Positions 1-9,016 of a stretch of DNA of 64,000 bases are shown one piece after another (the stretch's first letter is position 1; each line of letters opens with the position of its first letter). Source of the DNA: Solibacteraceae bacterium (GTDB lineage: Bacteria; Acidobacteriota; Terriglobia; Bryobacterales; Bryobacteraceae); assembly GCA_021324015.1 (NCBI GenBank), contig JAJPJX010000050.1, forward strand, positions 103,715 to 167,714. Reading direction: 5' to 3'. The notes under the pieces were generated by a model. That model was not told the origin of the DNA, did not search any database, and worked only from the letters and a program-made list of their open reading frames with translations. The position numbers and the translations under genes were made by a program.

Positions 1-222
1 TGGCCCGTTCCGCCCGTCTTCGACCTGCTGCGCCGCATCGGGCGCATCCCCGAAGACGACTACCGCCGCACCTTCAACCTGGGCATCGGAATGATTCTGG
101 CGGTGGCCGAAAGACAGGCGCCGCGAGCCGGCCGCATCCTCAAGGAGCTCGGCGAACCCTACTATGAGATCGGCCGCGTGGTGCCGCAACGCCGCGGCCG
201 GTCCCGCGTGGAGTACGAGTGA
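1..222 (+). CDS. purM: Phosphoribosylformylglycinamidine cyclo-ligase, C-terminal fragment
   Basis: The window opens inside this gene; only the last 73 codons are present and the start lies to the left. The fragment contains the PurM C-terminal region around FNLGIGMILAV, where the family folds an ATP-grasp-unrelated AIR-synthase lobe, followed by the usual GRVV ending. PurM closes the imidazole ring of AIR in step 5 of purine synthesis. Its stop codon overlaps the GTG start of purN by 4 nt (GTGA), so the two are translationally coupled as a purMN pair. Identification rests on this tail plus the purN neighbour. Confidence 0.85.
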   Translation, partial: WPVPPVFDLLRRIGRIPEDDYRRTFNLGIGMILAVAERQAPRAGRILKELGEPYYEIGRVVPQRRGRSRVEYE

Positions 223-827
223 AGCGCCTCGGCATCCTGCTCTCGGGGCGCGGCTCGAATTTCGAAGCGATCGCGGACAGCGTGGCGGCCGGGCGCATCG
301 ACGCGCGGATCGGCATCGTCATCAGCAACCGGCCGGAGGCGCGCGGCCTGGAAGTCGCCCGCCAGCGCGGCCTGCCGGCCGTCGCCATCCCTTCGCGCGG
401 CCTCGACCGCGAGATTTACGACCGTCTCCTCATCGAGGAATTGCACCGGCACTCCGTGGATCTGGTCTGCCTGGCAGTTTTCATGCGCCTGCTCAGCGCC
501 GCCTTCGTGCGCGAGTTTCCCCAGCGCATCCTGAACATCCATCCCTCGCTGCTGCCGGCCTTCCCCGGCCTGGATGCCCAGCACCAGGCGCTGGAGCACG
601 GCGTCAAAATCTCCGGCTGCACCGTGCATTTCGTGGATGAGTTCCTGGATGCCGGCCCCATCGTGCTCCAGGCCGCCGTGCCGGTCCGCGATGACGATAC
701 CGTCGAGTCGCTCTCCGCCCGCATCCTCGAGCAGGAGCACCGCATCTACAGCGAAGCCATCGCCATCGTGCTCTCCGGCCGCTACCGCATTGAGGGCCGC
801 CGCGTGCTCGCCGAGCCGCCCGGGTGA
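219..827 (+). CDS. purN: Phosphoribosylglycinamide formyltransferase
   Basis: GAR transformylase transfers a formyl group from 10-formyl-tetrahydrofolate to GAR in cytosolic purine synthesis. The 202-aa protein has the N-terminal phosphate-binding segment GRGSNFEAI at residues 10-18. The catalytic triad sits at N106, H108 (in NIHPSLLPAF) and D144 (in FLDAGPI), the same numbering as the E. coli enzyme. The GTG start overlaps the purM stop by 4 nt, which supports both the start choice and co-expression. Length is normal for the family and nothing is missing. Confidence 0.95.
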   Translation: MKRLGILLSGRGSNFEAIADSVAAGRIDARIGIVISNRPEARGLEVARQRGLPAVAIPSRGLDREIYDRLLIEELHRHSVDLVCLAVFMRLLSAAFVREFPQRILNIHPSLLPAFPGLDAQHQALEHGVKISGCTVHFVDEFLDAGPIVLQAAVPVRDDDTVESLSARILEQEHRIYSEAIAIVLSGRYRIEGRRVLAEPPG

Positions 828-841
828 GATACTCACTGGGT

Positions 842-2440
842 ATGCGCTTCCCTGCCCTGCTCGCCCTGCTGGGCGCCTCCCTGATTTCCGCCCCCGCCGC
901 CAACCGCGACGAGCGCGTCGAGTGGTTCCGGGATGCCGGCTTCGGCCTCTTCATCCACTGGAGCCTGGACAGCCAGATCGGCTCCACCATCAGCCATACC
1001 CTGGTAGGCGCCTCCGAAGATTACATCCAGCGCTTTCTCCAGTTGCCCCGCAGCTTCAACCCGCATAAGTTCGAGCCGCGCGATTGGGCCGTGCTGGCGC
1101 GCCTGGCAGGCTTCCGCTATGTCGTGTTCACGGCCAAGCATCACTCCGGCTTCTGCATGTTCGATTCCGCCACCACGGATTTCACGGTCATGCACACGCC
1201 CTACGGCCGCGACATCACTGCCCAGGTGCTCCAGGCCTTCCGCGAACAGGGCATCGCCCCCGGACTCTATTTCTCCCCGGACGATTTTCACTATCTGCAT
1301 GAGCATGGCATTACGATCAACCGCTACACCACCGAGGCCTCGCCCGATAGCAACCCCGGGCTGCTGCGCTACGATCAGGCCCAGATCCGCGAGCTGCTGA
1401 CCCGCTATGGGAACATCGGCCTGCTGTTTCTCGACGGCCCGGCGCGGAACCTGCGTGACACCGCCTGGCAGCTCGATCCCAACGTGATTGTCACCCGTGG
1501 CGCCATGGAAACCCCCGAGCAGCACATCCCCGGCGTGCCCATCGAGGGTCCCTGGGAATCCTGCATCACTATGGGCGAAGCCTGGCAGTATCAGCCCACC
1601 AACGATCATTACAAGTCCGGCGCCGAGCTGATCTCCGACCTGATCGAAACCCGCGCCAAGGGCGGCAACCTGCTCCTCAACGTCGGTCCCCGGCCCGACG
1701 GAGAGCTGCCCATCGAGCAGGAATCGCGCCTCCGCGAGATAGCCCTGTGGATGTTCGTCAACGGCGAAGCCATCTACGGCGTGCGCCCCTGGATCGTCAC
1801 CAATGAAAACGAGATCTGGTTCACCCGCCGCCGCGGCGAAGACACGCTGTACGCGTTCGTTACCGGCGAGCGCTGGAAGCTGGGGGAGTGGAAAGAGATC
1901 ACCCTGCACTCCGTGAAAACCTCCGCCGGCGCTCAGGTCAGCGTCCTGGGGCAGAACGACAAAGTGCTCGAATACCAGCCGCGCGTGGTTCCCGAAACCA
2001 CCTGGCGGCAGCAGCCCGACGGTCTGCACATCCGCGCCATGCGCGCCCAGAGGCTCTATGACGACCGCCGCTGGCCCAACCCCGTGGTGCTGAAGATCAC
2101 CCACGCCCAACCCGGCATCGTCCCGCCGCGGGTGCTCACCACCGGCGCGGGCTGGGACCCGCAAACCGGCTCCGCCACGCTAGAGGGCGCGCTCCGCTCT
2201 CTGGGCAATGCTCCCGCCGTCGAGGTCGGCTTCCAGTACCGCCCGCGCAAGGGCATGACCGATCTGTACGAAAAGACCGCCCCCTGGAGTGACACTGCGT
2301 ACCTGCGGCGCTCGGCGCCCGGCGAGTTCAGCCTGAAACTCTCCGGCCTGGAGAAAGGCCGGGAATACGATTATCGGGCCGTAGTGAAGCACCCCCTGCT
2401 CACGCTCTATGGAGAGGAAAAGGTGTTCACCGCCCGCTAG
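842..2440 (+). CDS. Secreted alpha-L-fucosidase, GH29 family
   Basis: A 532-aa secreted glycoside hydrolase predicted to release alpha-L-fucose from glycans in the periplasm or outside. A hydrophobic signal peptide occupies residues 1-20. GH29 hallmarks follow in order: FGLFIHWSL near residue 34, AKHHSGFCMFDS near 98 (fucose-binding His pair), LLFLDGP with the likely nucleophile D198, and GGNLLLNVGPRPDG, the family signature closing the barrel. A beta-sandwich-like C-terminal region follows. An in-frame GTG lies 18 nt upstream inside the end of purN, but the ATG used here starts directly at the signal peptide. The gene follows purN by 14 nt and may be read through from it, although the functions are unrelated. 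Confidence 0.9.
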   Translation: MRFPALLALLGASLISAPAANRDERVEWFRDAGFGLFIHWSLDSQIGSTISHTLVGASEDYIQRFLQLPRSFNPHKFEPRDWAVLARLAGFRYVVFTAKHHSGFCMFDSATTDFTVMHTPYGRDITAQVLQAFREQGIAPGLYFSPDDFHYLHEHGITINRYTTEASPDSNPGLLRYDQAQIRELLTRYGNIGLLFLDGPARNLRDTAWQLDPNVIVTRGAMETPEQHIPGVPIEGPWESCITMGEAWQYQPTNDHYKSGAELISDLIETRAKGGNLLLNVGPRPDGELPIEQESRLREIALWMFVNGEAIYGVRPWIVTNENEIWFTRRRGEDTLYAFVTGERWKLGEWKEITLHSVKTSAGAQVSVLGQNDKVLEYQPRVVPETTWRQQPDGLHIRAMRAQRLYDDRRWPNPVVLKITHAQPGIVPPRVLTTGAGWDPQTGSATLEGALRSLGNAPAVEVGFQYRPRKGMTDLYEKTAPWSDTAYLRRSAPGEFSLKLSGLEKGREYDYRAVVKHPLLTLYGEEKVFTAR

Positions 2441-2471
2441 TCCGGTGCGCGTGCGCCGTCTGCCTACGCGG

Positions 2472-2517
2472 TTCTTGACTCCTGGCTCCTACTGGCTTCT
2501 GACGCCTGACTTCTTGG
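2472..2517. repeat. Degenerate heptanucleotide repeat (CTYCTGR units)
   Basis: Between the fucosidase and the TetR gene there are about six near-copies of a 7-bp unit. Read on the plus strand they include TTCTTGA, CTCCTGG, CTCCTAC, then CTTCTGA, CGCCTGA and CTTCTTG, with a 3-nt phase slip in the middle. The same heptamer family reappears at the right end of the window. It lies between the ends of two convergent genes and does not look coding. Confidence 0.6.
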
Positions 2518-2528
2518 GCCCCTGCCCG

Positions 2529-3143
2529 TCACGGCGCCGCGGGCGCCAGGCCTCGGATCACCAGCTCGGCCAACGCCTGGGCATACTTTTGCGAAGGGGG
2601 TTCATTCTTGACCAGGAATCGGTAATAGAGCGGCCCGTACAGGGAATCCAGCACCAGGTCCAGATCGGCGTCCTTCCGCAACTGTCCGCTGGCCTGCTTG
2701 TGGAGCAGCATTTTCTTGGCTTCCCGCCGCCGTGGGTCGCTCCAGATGGTACGGAAGGCCGCGGCGACGTCCGCATCGCTCCTCGCCGCCACCACGAAGG
2801 AGCGGAGCATTCGCCCGCCCGGGCCCGAGAGAACGCGCGCGAAGTTCTGCACCTGCGTGGTCAGATCCTCGCGCAGAGAGCCGGTGTCTCGCAGCGGGAG
2901 TTCCGGCGTAACGGCTTCGCGAAACGCCTCGATCACCACCGCCGCCTTATTGGGCCACCAGCGGTATACGGTCGCCTTGCTCGTGCCGGCCCGCTCGGCG
3001 ATGGCCTCGGCTGTCACCTGCGCGAACGCGGTTTCTTCCATCAGGTCGAGAGCCGCCTTCAGAATCCGGCGCCGCGCAGCCTCGTCCCGCGGCCGGCCTC
3101 TCCCGCGCTCGTGCTTTTGTGGCATGCCTGTTTCGTGCGACAA
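2529..3143 (-). CDS. TetR/AcrR-family transcriptional repressor
   Basis: A 204-aa one-component regulator. Residues ~20-66 form the TetR DNA-binding domain, with the recognition segment ERAGTSKATVYRWWPNK typical of the family. The remainder is a helical ligand-binding/dimerisation domain of the TetR C-terminal type found with tryptophan-tryptophan (YRWW) HTH domains. The gene is transcribed divergently from the RND efflux operon across a 77-bp spacer that contains an inverted GAATTTCG/CGAAATTC pair. This is the standard arrangement for a local repressor of a drug-efflux operon. The inducing ligand cannot be told from sequence. Confidence 0.92.
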   Translation of the reverse strand: MSHETGMPQKHERGRGRPRDEAARRRILKAALDLMEETAFAQVTAEAIAERAGTSKATVYRWWPNKAAVVIEAFREAVTPELPLRDTGSLREDLTTQVQNFARVLSGPGGRMLRSFVVAARSDADVAAAFRTIWSDPRRREAKKMLLHKQASGQLRKDADLDLVLDSLYGPLYYRFLVKNEPPSQKYAQALAELVIRGLAPAAP

Positions 3144-3155
3144 TTCTGAATATAC

Positions 3156-3201
3156 GAATTTCGAAACGCCTGTGTCTACTATTGCGGCGCGTGCGAAATT
3201 C
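3156..3201. promoter_or_regulatory. Putative TetR operator pair in tetR-RND intergenic region
   Basis: GAATTTCG at 3156-3163 is repeated in inverted orientation as CGAAATTC at 3194-3201. The left copy lies in the small palindrome CGAA-T-TTCG at 3155-3163. Both copies fall between the divergent regulator and efflux genes, where an autoregulated TetR repressor would bind. The pairing is seen in the sequence; the binding is inferred. Confidence 0.4.
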
Positions 3202-3220
3202 TCGAGTGGAGTGACCAGGG

Positions 3221-6200
3221 ATGTGGATTGTCCGAGTTGCGCTGGCCCGGCCCTACACGTTTGTCGTGTTGGCCCTGCTCATTTTGATTCTGGCGCCGGT
3301 CGTCATTCTGCGCACCCCCACCGATATCTTCCCCAATATCGACATCCCCGTGATCGGCGCGGCCTTCAACTACAGCGGGCTGAACGCCGAGGAGATAGAG
3401 GAGCGCATCACGTCGATTTACGAGCGCGTCCTCACCACCACGGTCAACGACATCGAACATATCGAATCGCAGTCCATCAACGGGCGCGCCATCGTCAAAG
3501 TCTTCTTCCAGCCGGGCGTCGATGTCAACGCCGCGCTGGCGCAGGTCAGCGCCGTCTCGCAGCCCATCCTCCGGCAATTGCCGCCGGGCGCCACGCCGCC
3601 GTTTCTCCTCACGTACAACGCCTCCAGCGTGCCCGTCATCCAACTGGGCCTCTCCGGGCGAGGGCTGAGCGAGCAGGCACTGTTCGATTACGGAGTCAAC
3701 TTCATTCGCACGCGCCTGGTGACCATTCCCGGCTGCGCCATCCCGTATCCTTACGGCGGGAAGCAGCGCCAGGTCATGGTGGATATCAACCCCGCGGCCA
3801 TGCAGTCCAGGGGGCTCTCCCCCGCGGATGTCACCAACGCCATCGCCAATCAGAACCTTATCATCCCGGCCGGCACCTCCAAAATCGGCCAGTTCGAATA
3901 CGATGTGGACCTGAACTCCAGCCCCACCACGGTGCAGGCGTTCAACGACTTTCCCATCAAGGTGGTGAACGGTTCGCCGGTCTACATCCGCGATATCGGC
4001 CACGTGCGTGACGGTTTCTCGCCGCAGACCAATATCGTCCGGCAGGACGGCAGCCGTGCGGCGCTGCTCACCGTGATGAAGGCCGGAAATGCTTCCACGT
4101 TGTCGGTGGTTGACGGTATCCGCAAGCTGCTGCCTTCGGTCTTGGCCACCCTGCCGCCGGAGTTGAAGATCCAGCCGATCGCCGATCAATCTATCTTCGT
4201 GCGCGCCGCGATTGCCGGCGTCATCCGGGAAGCCGTTATCGCGGCCTGCCTCACAGGCTTGATGATCCTGTTGTTCTTGGGAAGCTGGCGCAGCACCCTG
4301 ATCATCGCCATCTCCATCCCACTTTCCGTCCTGACGTCCATCATCGTGCTCAGCTTCCTGCACCAGAGCATCAACCTCATGACCCTGGGTGGTCTGGCCC
4401 TGGCCGTGGGAATCCTGGTCGATGACGCCACCGTGGAAATCGAGAATGTCAACCGCAATCTCGATCAGGGCAAGGAAATCGAGCGCGCTATCCTGGACGG
4501 CGCCTCGCAGATCGCCGTTCCCGCGCTGGTCTCCACGCTGTGCATCTGCATCGTTTTCCTGCCCATGTTCTTTCTCACCGGTGTGGCCAGATACCTGTTC
4601 GTGCCGCTGGCCGAAGCCGTGGTGTTCGCCATGCTGGCTTCCTACGGCCTATCGCGGACCCTGGTGCCCACCCTGGCGAAATACCTGTTGAAGCACCAGC
4701 ACCACGGTCCTTCCCAAAACCCGCTGGTGCTGCTCCAGAGGGCGTTTGAACGCGGCTTCGACCGGTTGCGTGACGGCTACCAGGCCATCCTCGCCGTGCT
4801 GGTTCACCGCCGGGTGATCTTCGTGCCGCTTTTCCTGCTGGCCTGCCTGTCCGCCTTTCTGCTGTACCCCTGGATCGGCCAGGATTTCTTCCCGGCATCC
4901 GACACCGGCCAGTTCAAGCTGCACCTGCGCGCCAAGACCGGAACCCGCATCGAAGAAACCGCCCGCCTCTGCGACCTCGTCGAGCAGTCCATCCGCCGCC
5001 GGATTCCGCACGACCAGTTGCTCAACATCCTGGATGAGATCGGTCTGCCCTATAGCAGCATCAACACCATCTACAGCAATTCCGCGCCGGTGGGTTCCGC
5101 CGATGCCGATATCATGGTCTCGCTCGCCCCGGGACACCGCCGCACCGAGGAATTCGTGCGACTATTGCGTGCCAGCCTGCCGCGCGAGTTTCCGGGCGCG
5201 GAGTTCTTTTTCCTGCCTGACGACATCGTCAGCCAGATCCTCAACTTCGGCCTGCCCGCCCAGATCGACGTGCAGATCATCGGCAAGAACGTGGAGGCCA
5301 ACCGCGACCTCGCCGACCGCATCCTCCGCCAGATGCGCCGCGTCCCGGGCATCGCCGACCTGCGCATCCAGCAGACCTTCGACCAGCCCAAGATCCACGT
5401 CTTCACCGACCGCATCAAAGCCGCCGAAAGCGGCTACACGCAAGCCGACGTCGCCCAAAGCCTGCTGATCTCGTTGAGCGGCAGTTTCCAGACCCAGCCT
5501 ACCTTCTGGCTGAATCCCCAAAACGGAGTCAGTTACAACGTGGTCACCCAGGCCCCGCAGTACGACGTGCAATCCCTGCAGGCGCTCCGCAACCTGCCGC
5601 TGACGGTGGGTCCCGCCGGGACGCCCGAAATCCTCAACGACATTACGTCGATCAGCCGCGGCCAGGGAATGGCCGTGGTGAACCACTACGATATCCAGCG
5701 CACCATCGATATCTTCGGCGCCGCGGATGGCCGCGATCTGGCGAGTGTGGGCCGGGAAGTGGATCGCATCGTCGCGGCTAATCGCTCGCGCCTGGTCCGC
5801 GGGTCGGATATGCTGGTGCGCGGCCAGGTGGACACCATGCGGAAATCCTTCGCCGGCCTGATTGCCGGCCTGATCTTTGCTATCGTCCTGGTGTACCTCC
5901 TGATCGTCGTCAACTTTCAGTCCTGGCTGGACCCGTTCATCATCATTACAGCCTTGCCCGCGGCGCTGGCCGGCATCGTCCTGATGCTCTTCGTCACGCA
6001 TACCACGCTCAGCGTGCCCGCCATGATGGGCGCCATCATGTGCATGGGAGTCGCCACCGCCAACAGCATCCTGGTTATCAGCTTCGCCAAGGAAACGCTC
6101 CTGGAATGCCGCAACCCGGTGGAAGCCGCGCTGGCCGCCGGCTTCACGCGTTTCCGCCCGGTGATCATGACGGCGCTCGCCATGATCATCGGCATGGTGC

Positions 6201-6373
6201 CCATGGCGCTGGGAATGGGCGAGGGCGGCGAACAGAACGCGCCGCTGGGCCGCGCGGTGATCGGCGGCCTGCTGCTCGCCACGGTCGCGACCCTGATCTT
6301 TGTTCCCGCTGTGTTTGCCCTGCTGCATGGCCGCCGCCGGCCCGGGGCGTCGGAGCTTTCCGCGCATGCGTAA
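3221..6373 (+). CDS. RND-family efflux permease (AcrB/MexB-like)
   Basis: A 1,050-aa inner-membrane proton-driven exporter, the normal size for HAE-type RND pumps. The topology is two halves: TM1 (residues ~12-30), a large periplasmic loop, TM2-6, then the repeat. The TM4 proton-relay pair is present as D401-D402 in GILVDDATVEIEN. In the second half, the stretch matching the AcrB TM10 segment AKNAI reads ATANSI, so the lysine used by AcrB is absent, as in several other RND subfamilies. It is the first gene of a permease-adaptor-outer membrane operon. Its stop overlaps the next gene by 8 nt. Substrate is unknown. Confidence 0.94.
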   Translation: MWIVRVALARPYTFVVLALLILILAPVVILRTPTDIFPNIDIPVIGAAFNYSGLNAEEIEERITSIYERVLTTTVNDIEHIESQSINGRAIVKVFFQPGVDVNAALAQVSAVSQPILRQLPPGATPPFLLTYNASSVPVIQLGLSGRGLSEQALFDYGVNFIRTRLVTIPGCAIPYPYGGKQRQVMVDINPAAMQSRGLSPADVTNAIANQNLIIPAGTSKIGQFEYDVDLNSSPTTVQAFNDFPIKVVNGSPVYIRDIGHVRDGFSPQTNIVRQDGSRAALLTVMKAGNASTLSVVDGIRKLLPSVLATLPPELKIQPIADQSIFVRAAIAGVIREAVIAACLTGLMILLFLGSWRSTLIIAISIPLSVLTSIIVLSFLHQSINLMTLGGLALAVGILVDDATVEIENVNRNLDQGKEIERAILDGASQIAVPALVSTLCICIVFLPMFFLTGVARYLFVPLAEAVVFAMLASYGLSRTLVPTLAKYLLKHQHHGPSQNPLVLLQRAFERGFDRLRDGYQAILAVLVHRRVIFVPLFLLACLSAFLLYPWIGQDFFPASDTGQFKLHLRAKTGTRIEETARLCDLVEQSIRRRIPHDQLLNILDEIGLPYSSINTIYSNSAPVGSADADIMVSLAPGHRRTEEFVRLLRASLPREFPGAEFFFLPDDIVSQILNFGLPAQIDVQIIGKNVEANRDLADRILRQMRRVPGIADLRIQQTFDQPKIHVFTDRIKAAESGYTQADVAQSLLISLSGSFQTQPTFWLNPQNGVSYNVVTQAPQYDVQSLQALRNLPLTVGPAGTPEILNDITSISRGQGMAVVNHYDIQRTIDIFGAADGRDLASVGREVDRIVAANRSRLVRGSDMLVRGQVDTMRKSFAGLIAGLIFAIVLVYLLIVVNFQSWLDPFIIITALPAALAGIVLMLFVTHTTLSVPAMMGAIMCMGVATANSILVISFAKETLLECRNPVEAALAAGFTRFRPVIMTALAMIIGMVPMALGMGEGGEQNAPLGRAVIGGLLLATVATLIFVPAVFALLHGRRRPGASELSAHA

Positions 6374-7556
6374 ACCGCCAGCCGCCGTCCCCGGCGCGCC
6401 ATCCCCGCCGCGCCTATCCGTCGTATCCTGGATTGGCATCGCGGTCGTGCTCTGCGGCCTGGCGGCCGCCATCGCGTACCAGATCGTCACCGGAATCTCC
6501 TCGCGGGTCCACGCCTCCAGCCGTCTGAGGCAGCAGACCCTGGAGATGGCAGTGCCCACGGTGGCCGTAATCCATCCCCGGCGCGGAGCGCCCATCGAAG
6601 AGGTGGTGCTTCCCGGCAACGCCCAGGCCTACGTCGCCACGCCGATTTACGCCCGCATCAACGGCTACCTGAAGGTCTGGTATTTCGATATCGGCGCGCA
6701 TGTGAAGGCCGGCCAGCTTCTGGCCGAGATCGAGACTCCCGAAGTGGATCGTCAGTTGGACCAGGCCCGTGCCGACCTGGCCACCGCCCGGGCCAACTAC
6801 GACCTGGCGCGAATCACGGCCGAGCGCTATCAGAACCTGTTCAAGAGCGACTCGGTGGCGAAGCAGGACGTAGACGACAAAGTCGGCGACCTGCAAGCCA
6901 AGAAAGCCATGCTGGATTCCGCTACGTTCAACGTGCGGCGCTTGGAAGAGACCCAGCGCTTCCAGAAAGTCTACGCCCCGTTCGATGGCGTGATCACTAC
7001 GCGCAACATCGATATCGGCGCGTTAATCGACGCCGGCGCGAATGCTCCAGGCCGGGAGTTGTTCGACATCGCCGCCACCGGGAAACTGCGTGTCTACGTC
7101 AACGTGCCCCAGGCGTACTCGCGCGACGTGAAGCCCGGCGGGCCGGCGGAATTGACGCTGGCGGAATTTCCGGGCCGCCGCTTTTTGGGCAGGATCGTGC
7201 GCAGCGCCGACTCGATCGATCCGGCGTCGCGCACGCTGCTTACGGAAGTAGATGTGGATAATCGGTCGGGCGAGTTGCTGCCTGGCGCGTTCGTTTCCGT
7301 GCGCCTCAAGCTCAGTGCCCGGGAGGGCGCCGTCATCGTCCCGGTGAATTCGCTGATCTTCCGCTCCGAGGGCATGCGCGTCGCCGTGGTTCGAGACCAC
7401 CGCGCGATGCTGGTCCCGGTTACCCTGGGGCGCGACTATGGCACGGAAGTGGAAGTGGTCTCCGGTGTCACCGCGCAGGATGAAGTCATCGAGAATCCCG
7501 CGGACTCGCTGACCTCCGGAACGGAAGTGCGGCCGGTGAAGGCGGCGGAGAAATAA
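6366..7556 (+). CDS. RND efflux periplasmic adaptor (membrane fusion protein)
   Basis: A 396-aa HlyD/AcrA-family adaptor linking the RND permease to the outer-membrane channel. One N-terminal membrane anchor (~residues 20-38) is followed by a lipoyl-like half motif (VLPGNAQAYVATPIYARING), a coiled-coil hairpin near residues 120-200 (LDQARADLATARANYDLA), the second lipoyl half (YAPFDGVITTRNIDIGALI) and beta-barrel domains. The ATG chosen lies 8 nt inside the permease gene; an upstream in-frame ATG would overlap it by 74 nt and adds an unlikely leader. The stop shares one base with the next start (TAATG), indicating tight coupling. Confidence 0.93.
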   Translation: MRKPPAAVPGAPSPPRLSVVSWIGIAVVLCGLAAAIAYQIVTGISSRVHASSRLRQQTLEMAVPTVAVIHPRRGAPIEEVVLPGNAQAYVATPIYARINGYLKVWYFDIGAHVKAGQLLAEIETPEVDRQLDQARADLATARANYDLARITAERYQNLFKSDSVAKQDVDDKVGDLQAKKAMLDSATFNVRRLEETQRFQKVYAPFDGVITTRNIDIGALIDAGANAPGRELFDIAATGKLRVYVNVPQAYSRDVKPGGPAELTLAEFPGRRFLGRIVRSADSIDPASRTLLTEVDVDNRSGELLPGAFVSVRLKLSAREGAVIVPVNSLIFRSEGMRVAVVRDHRAMLVPVTLGRDYGTEVEVVSGVTAQDEVIENPADSLTSGTEVRPVKAAEK

Positions 7557-8992
7557 TGCGCGCGCCGGCTTTCCTAGCGTTCGTTGCTGTGCTGCTGGCC
7601 GGTTGCTCGGTCGGCCCTAAATATACCCGGCCCGCGGCGCCGGCGGCGCCCGCCTACCGCGAGCAACCCCCTCGATCGTTCCGCGCGTCGCAGGGGTGGA
7701 AACAGGCTCAGCCGGCCGACGCTACCCTGCGCGCAGACTGGTGGAAGCTCTTCGGGAACTCCGAGCTCGACGCTCTCGAAGAGCAAGTCGACGTCTCCAA
7801 CCAGACCCTCAGAGCCGCGGAAGCCCGCTTTCGAGAAGCCCGCGCGCTGATTCAGCTCAACCGCTCCGGCCTCTACCCCACCATCTCCACGGTGCCATCC
7901 ATAGCCGCCAACCGGCTGTCGCGGAACTCGCCGTTCGGCGCTCCCCCGGGCGATTTCGGCCAGTACACCCTTCCGATTGACACCAACTACGAATTGGATG
8001 CCTGGGGCCGCGTTCGCCGCTCGATCGCCGCGGCCCGCGAAGAGACGCAGGCCAGCGCGGGCGATCTGGAGACCATTCGCCTCAGCCTCCATGCCGAGCT
8101 GGCCATCGATTACTTTGAACTGCGCAGCCTGGATGCCCAGAAGCAGCTCCTGGACGAAACGCTGGTGGCCTACCAGAAAGCCCTGGACCTGACCAGGAAT
8201 CGCTTCGATGGCGGCCTCAGTTCAGCAGCCGAAGTGGCGCAGGCCAGGACGCAACTGGAGACTACCCGCGCGCAGGATGTCGGCGTTGGCGTGGCGCGAG
8301 CTACCTTCGAACATGCCATCGCGATCCTGGCCGGCCGTACGCCCGAAAGTCTGGCGCTGCCCGTGATCCCTCTGAACACCAGGCCGCCGGTCATTCCCGT
8401 GGGCGTTCCGTCGCAACTGCTGGAGCGCCGCCCGGATATCGCTGCGGCCGAGCGCCGCATGGCCGAAGCCAACGAACAGATCGGCATCGCGCAGGCCGCC
8501 TTCTTCCCGGCCCTGCTGCTCACGGCGAGCGGCGGCTTTGAAGGCAACCGGCTGGTGAACTGGCTGAGCTGGCCGAGCCGCTTGTGGGCGGTGGGCCCGT
8601 CGCTGGCGGAGACCGTCTTCGATGCCGGACGGCGCCGCGCCGCCTCCGAATCTGCTGCCGCTTCCTACGACGAAGCCCTCGCCAACTATCGCCAGGCGGC
8701 TCTCATTGCCTTCCAGCAGGTGGAAGACAATCTCGCCACGTTGCGCGTTCTCGAACAACAGGCGCAGGCCCAGCGGGTTGCCGTCGAGGCCTCGCGCCAG
8801 TCGCTGAGCCTCTCGCTCAACCGCTACAAGGGAGGCCTGGTGACCTACCTCGAAGTGATCGCCGCGCAAAGTATCAACCTGCAAAACGAGTCCACCGAGG
8901 TGGACATCCTGCGCCGCCGTATGGACGCCAGTGTCCTGCTGATCAAAGCCCTGGGCGGCGGCTGGGATATCTCCAGGCTGCCGGTGACGTAG
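7556..8992 (+). CDS. Outer-membrane efflux lipoprotein, NodT/TolC family
   Basis: A 478-aa outer-membrane factor that completes the tripartite pump. The N-terminus carries a lipoprotein signal with lipobox LAGC (Cys at ~17), followed by the typical VGPKYTRP of NodT-type factors. Two OEP repeats form the alpha-barrel, with conserved segments such as DAWGRVRRSI, ERRPDIAAAERRMAEAN and the final RYKGGLVTYLEVIAAQ. Its start overlaps the adaptor stop by one base. Acylation would depend on Lgt and LspA, whose genes lie near 59 kb in this window. Confidence 0.93.
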   Translation: MRAPAFLAFVAVLLAGCSVGPKYTRPAAPAAPAYREQPPRSFRASQGWKQAQPADATLRADWWKLFGNSELDALEEQVDVSNQTLRAAEARFREARALIQLNRSGLYPTISTVPSIAANRLSRNSPFGAPPGDFGQYTLPIDTNYELDAWGRVRRSIAAAREETQASAGDLETIRLSLHAELAIDYFELRSLDAQKQLLDETLVAYQKALDLTRNRFDGGLSSAAEVAQARTQLETTRAQDVGVGVARATFEHAIAILAGRTPESLALPVIPLNTRPPVIPVGVPSQLLERRPDIAAAERRMAEANEQIGIAQAAFFPALLLTASGGFEGNRLVNWLSWPSRLWAVGPSLAETVFDAGRRRAASESAAASYDEALANYRQAALIAFQQVEDNLATLRVLEQQAQAQRVAVEASRQSLSLSLNRYKGGLVTYLEVIAAQSINLQNESTEVDILRRRMDASVLLIKALGGGWDISRLPVT

Positions 8993-9016
8993 CGCCAGGC
9001 CGGCGCTCGCCGCGTG

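Noticed and set aside
833..2164. A 443-codon minus-strand frame opposite the fucosidase
   Set aside because: GH29 motifs are all on the plus strand; this frame lacks any recognisable sequence.
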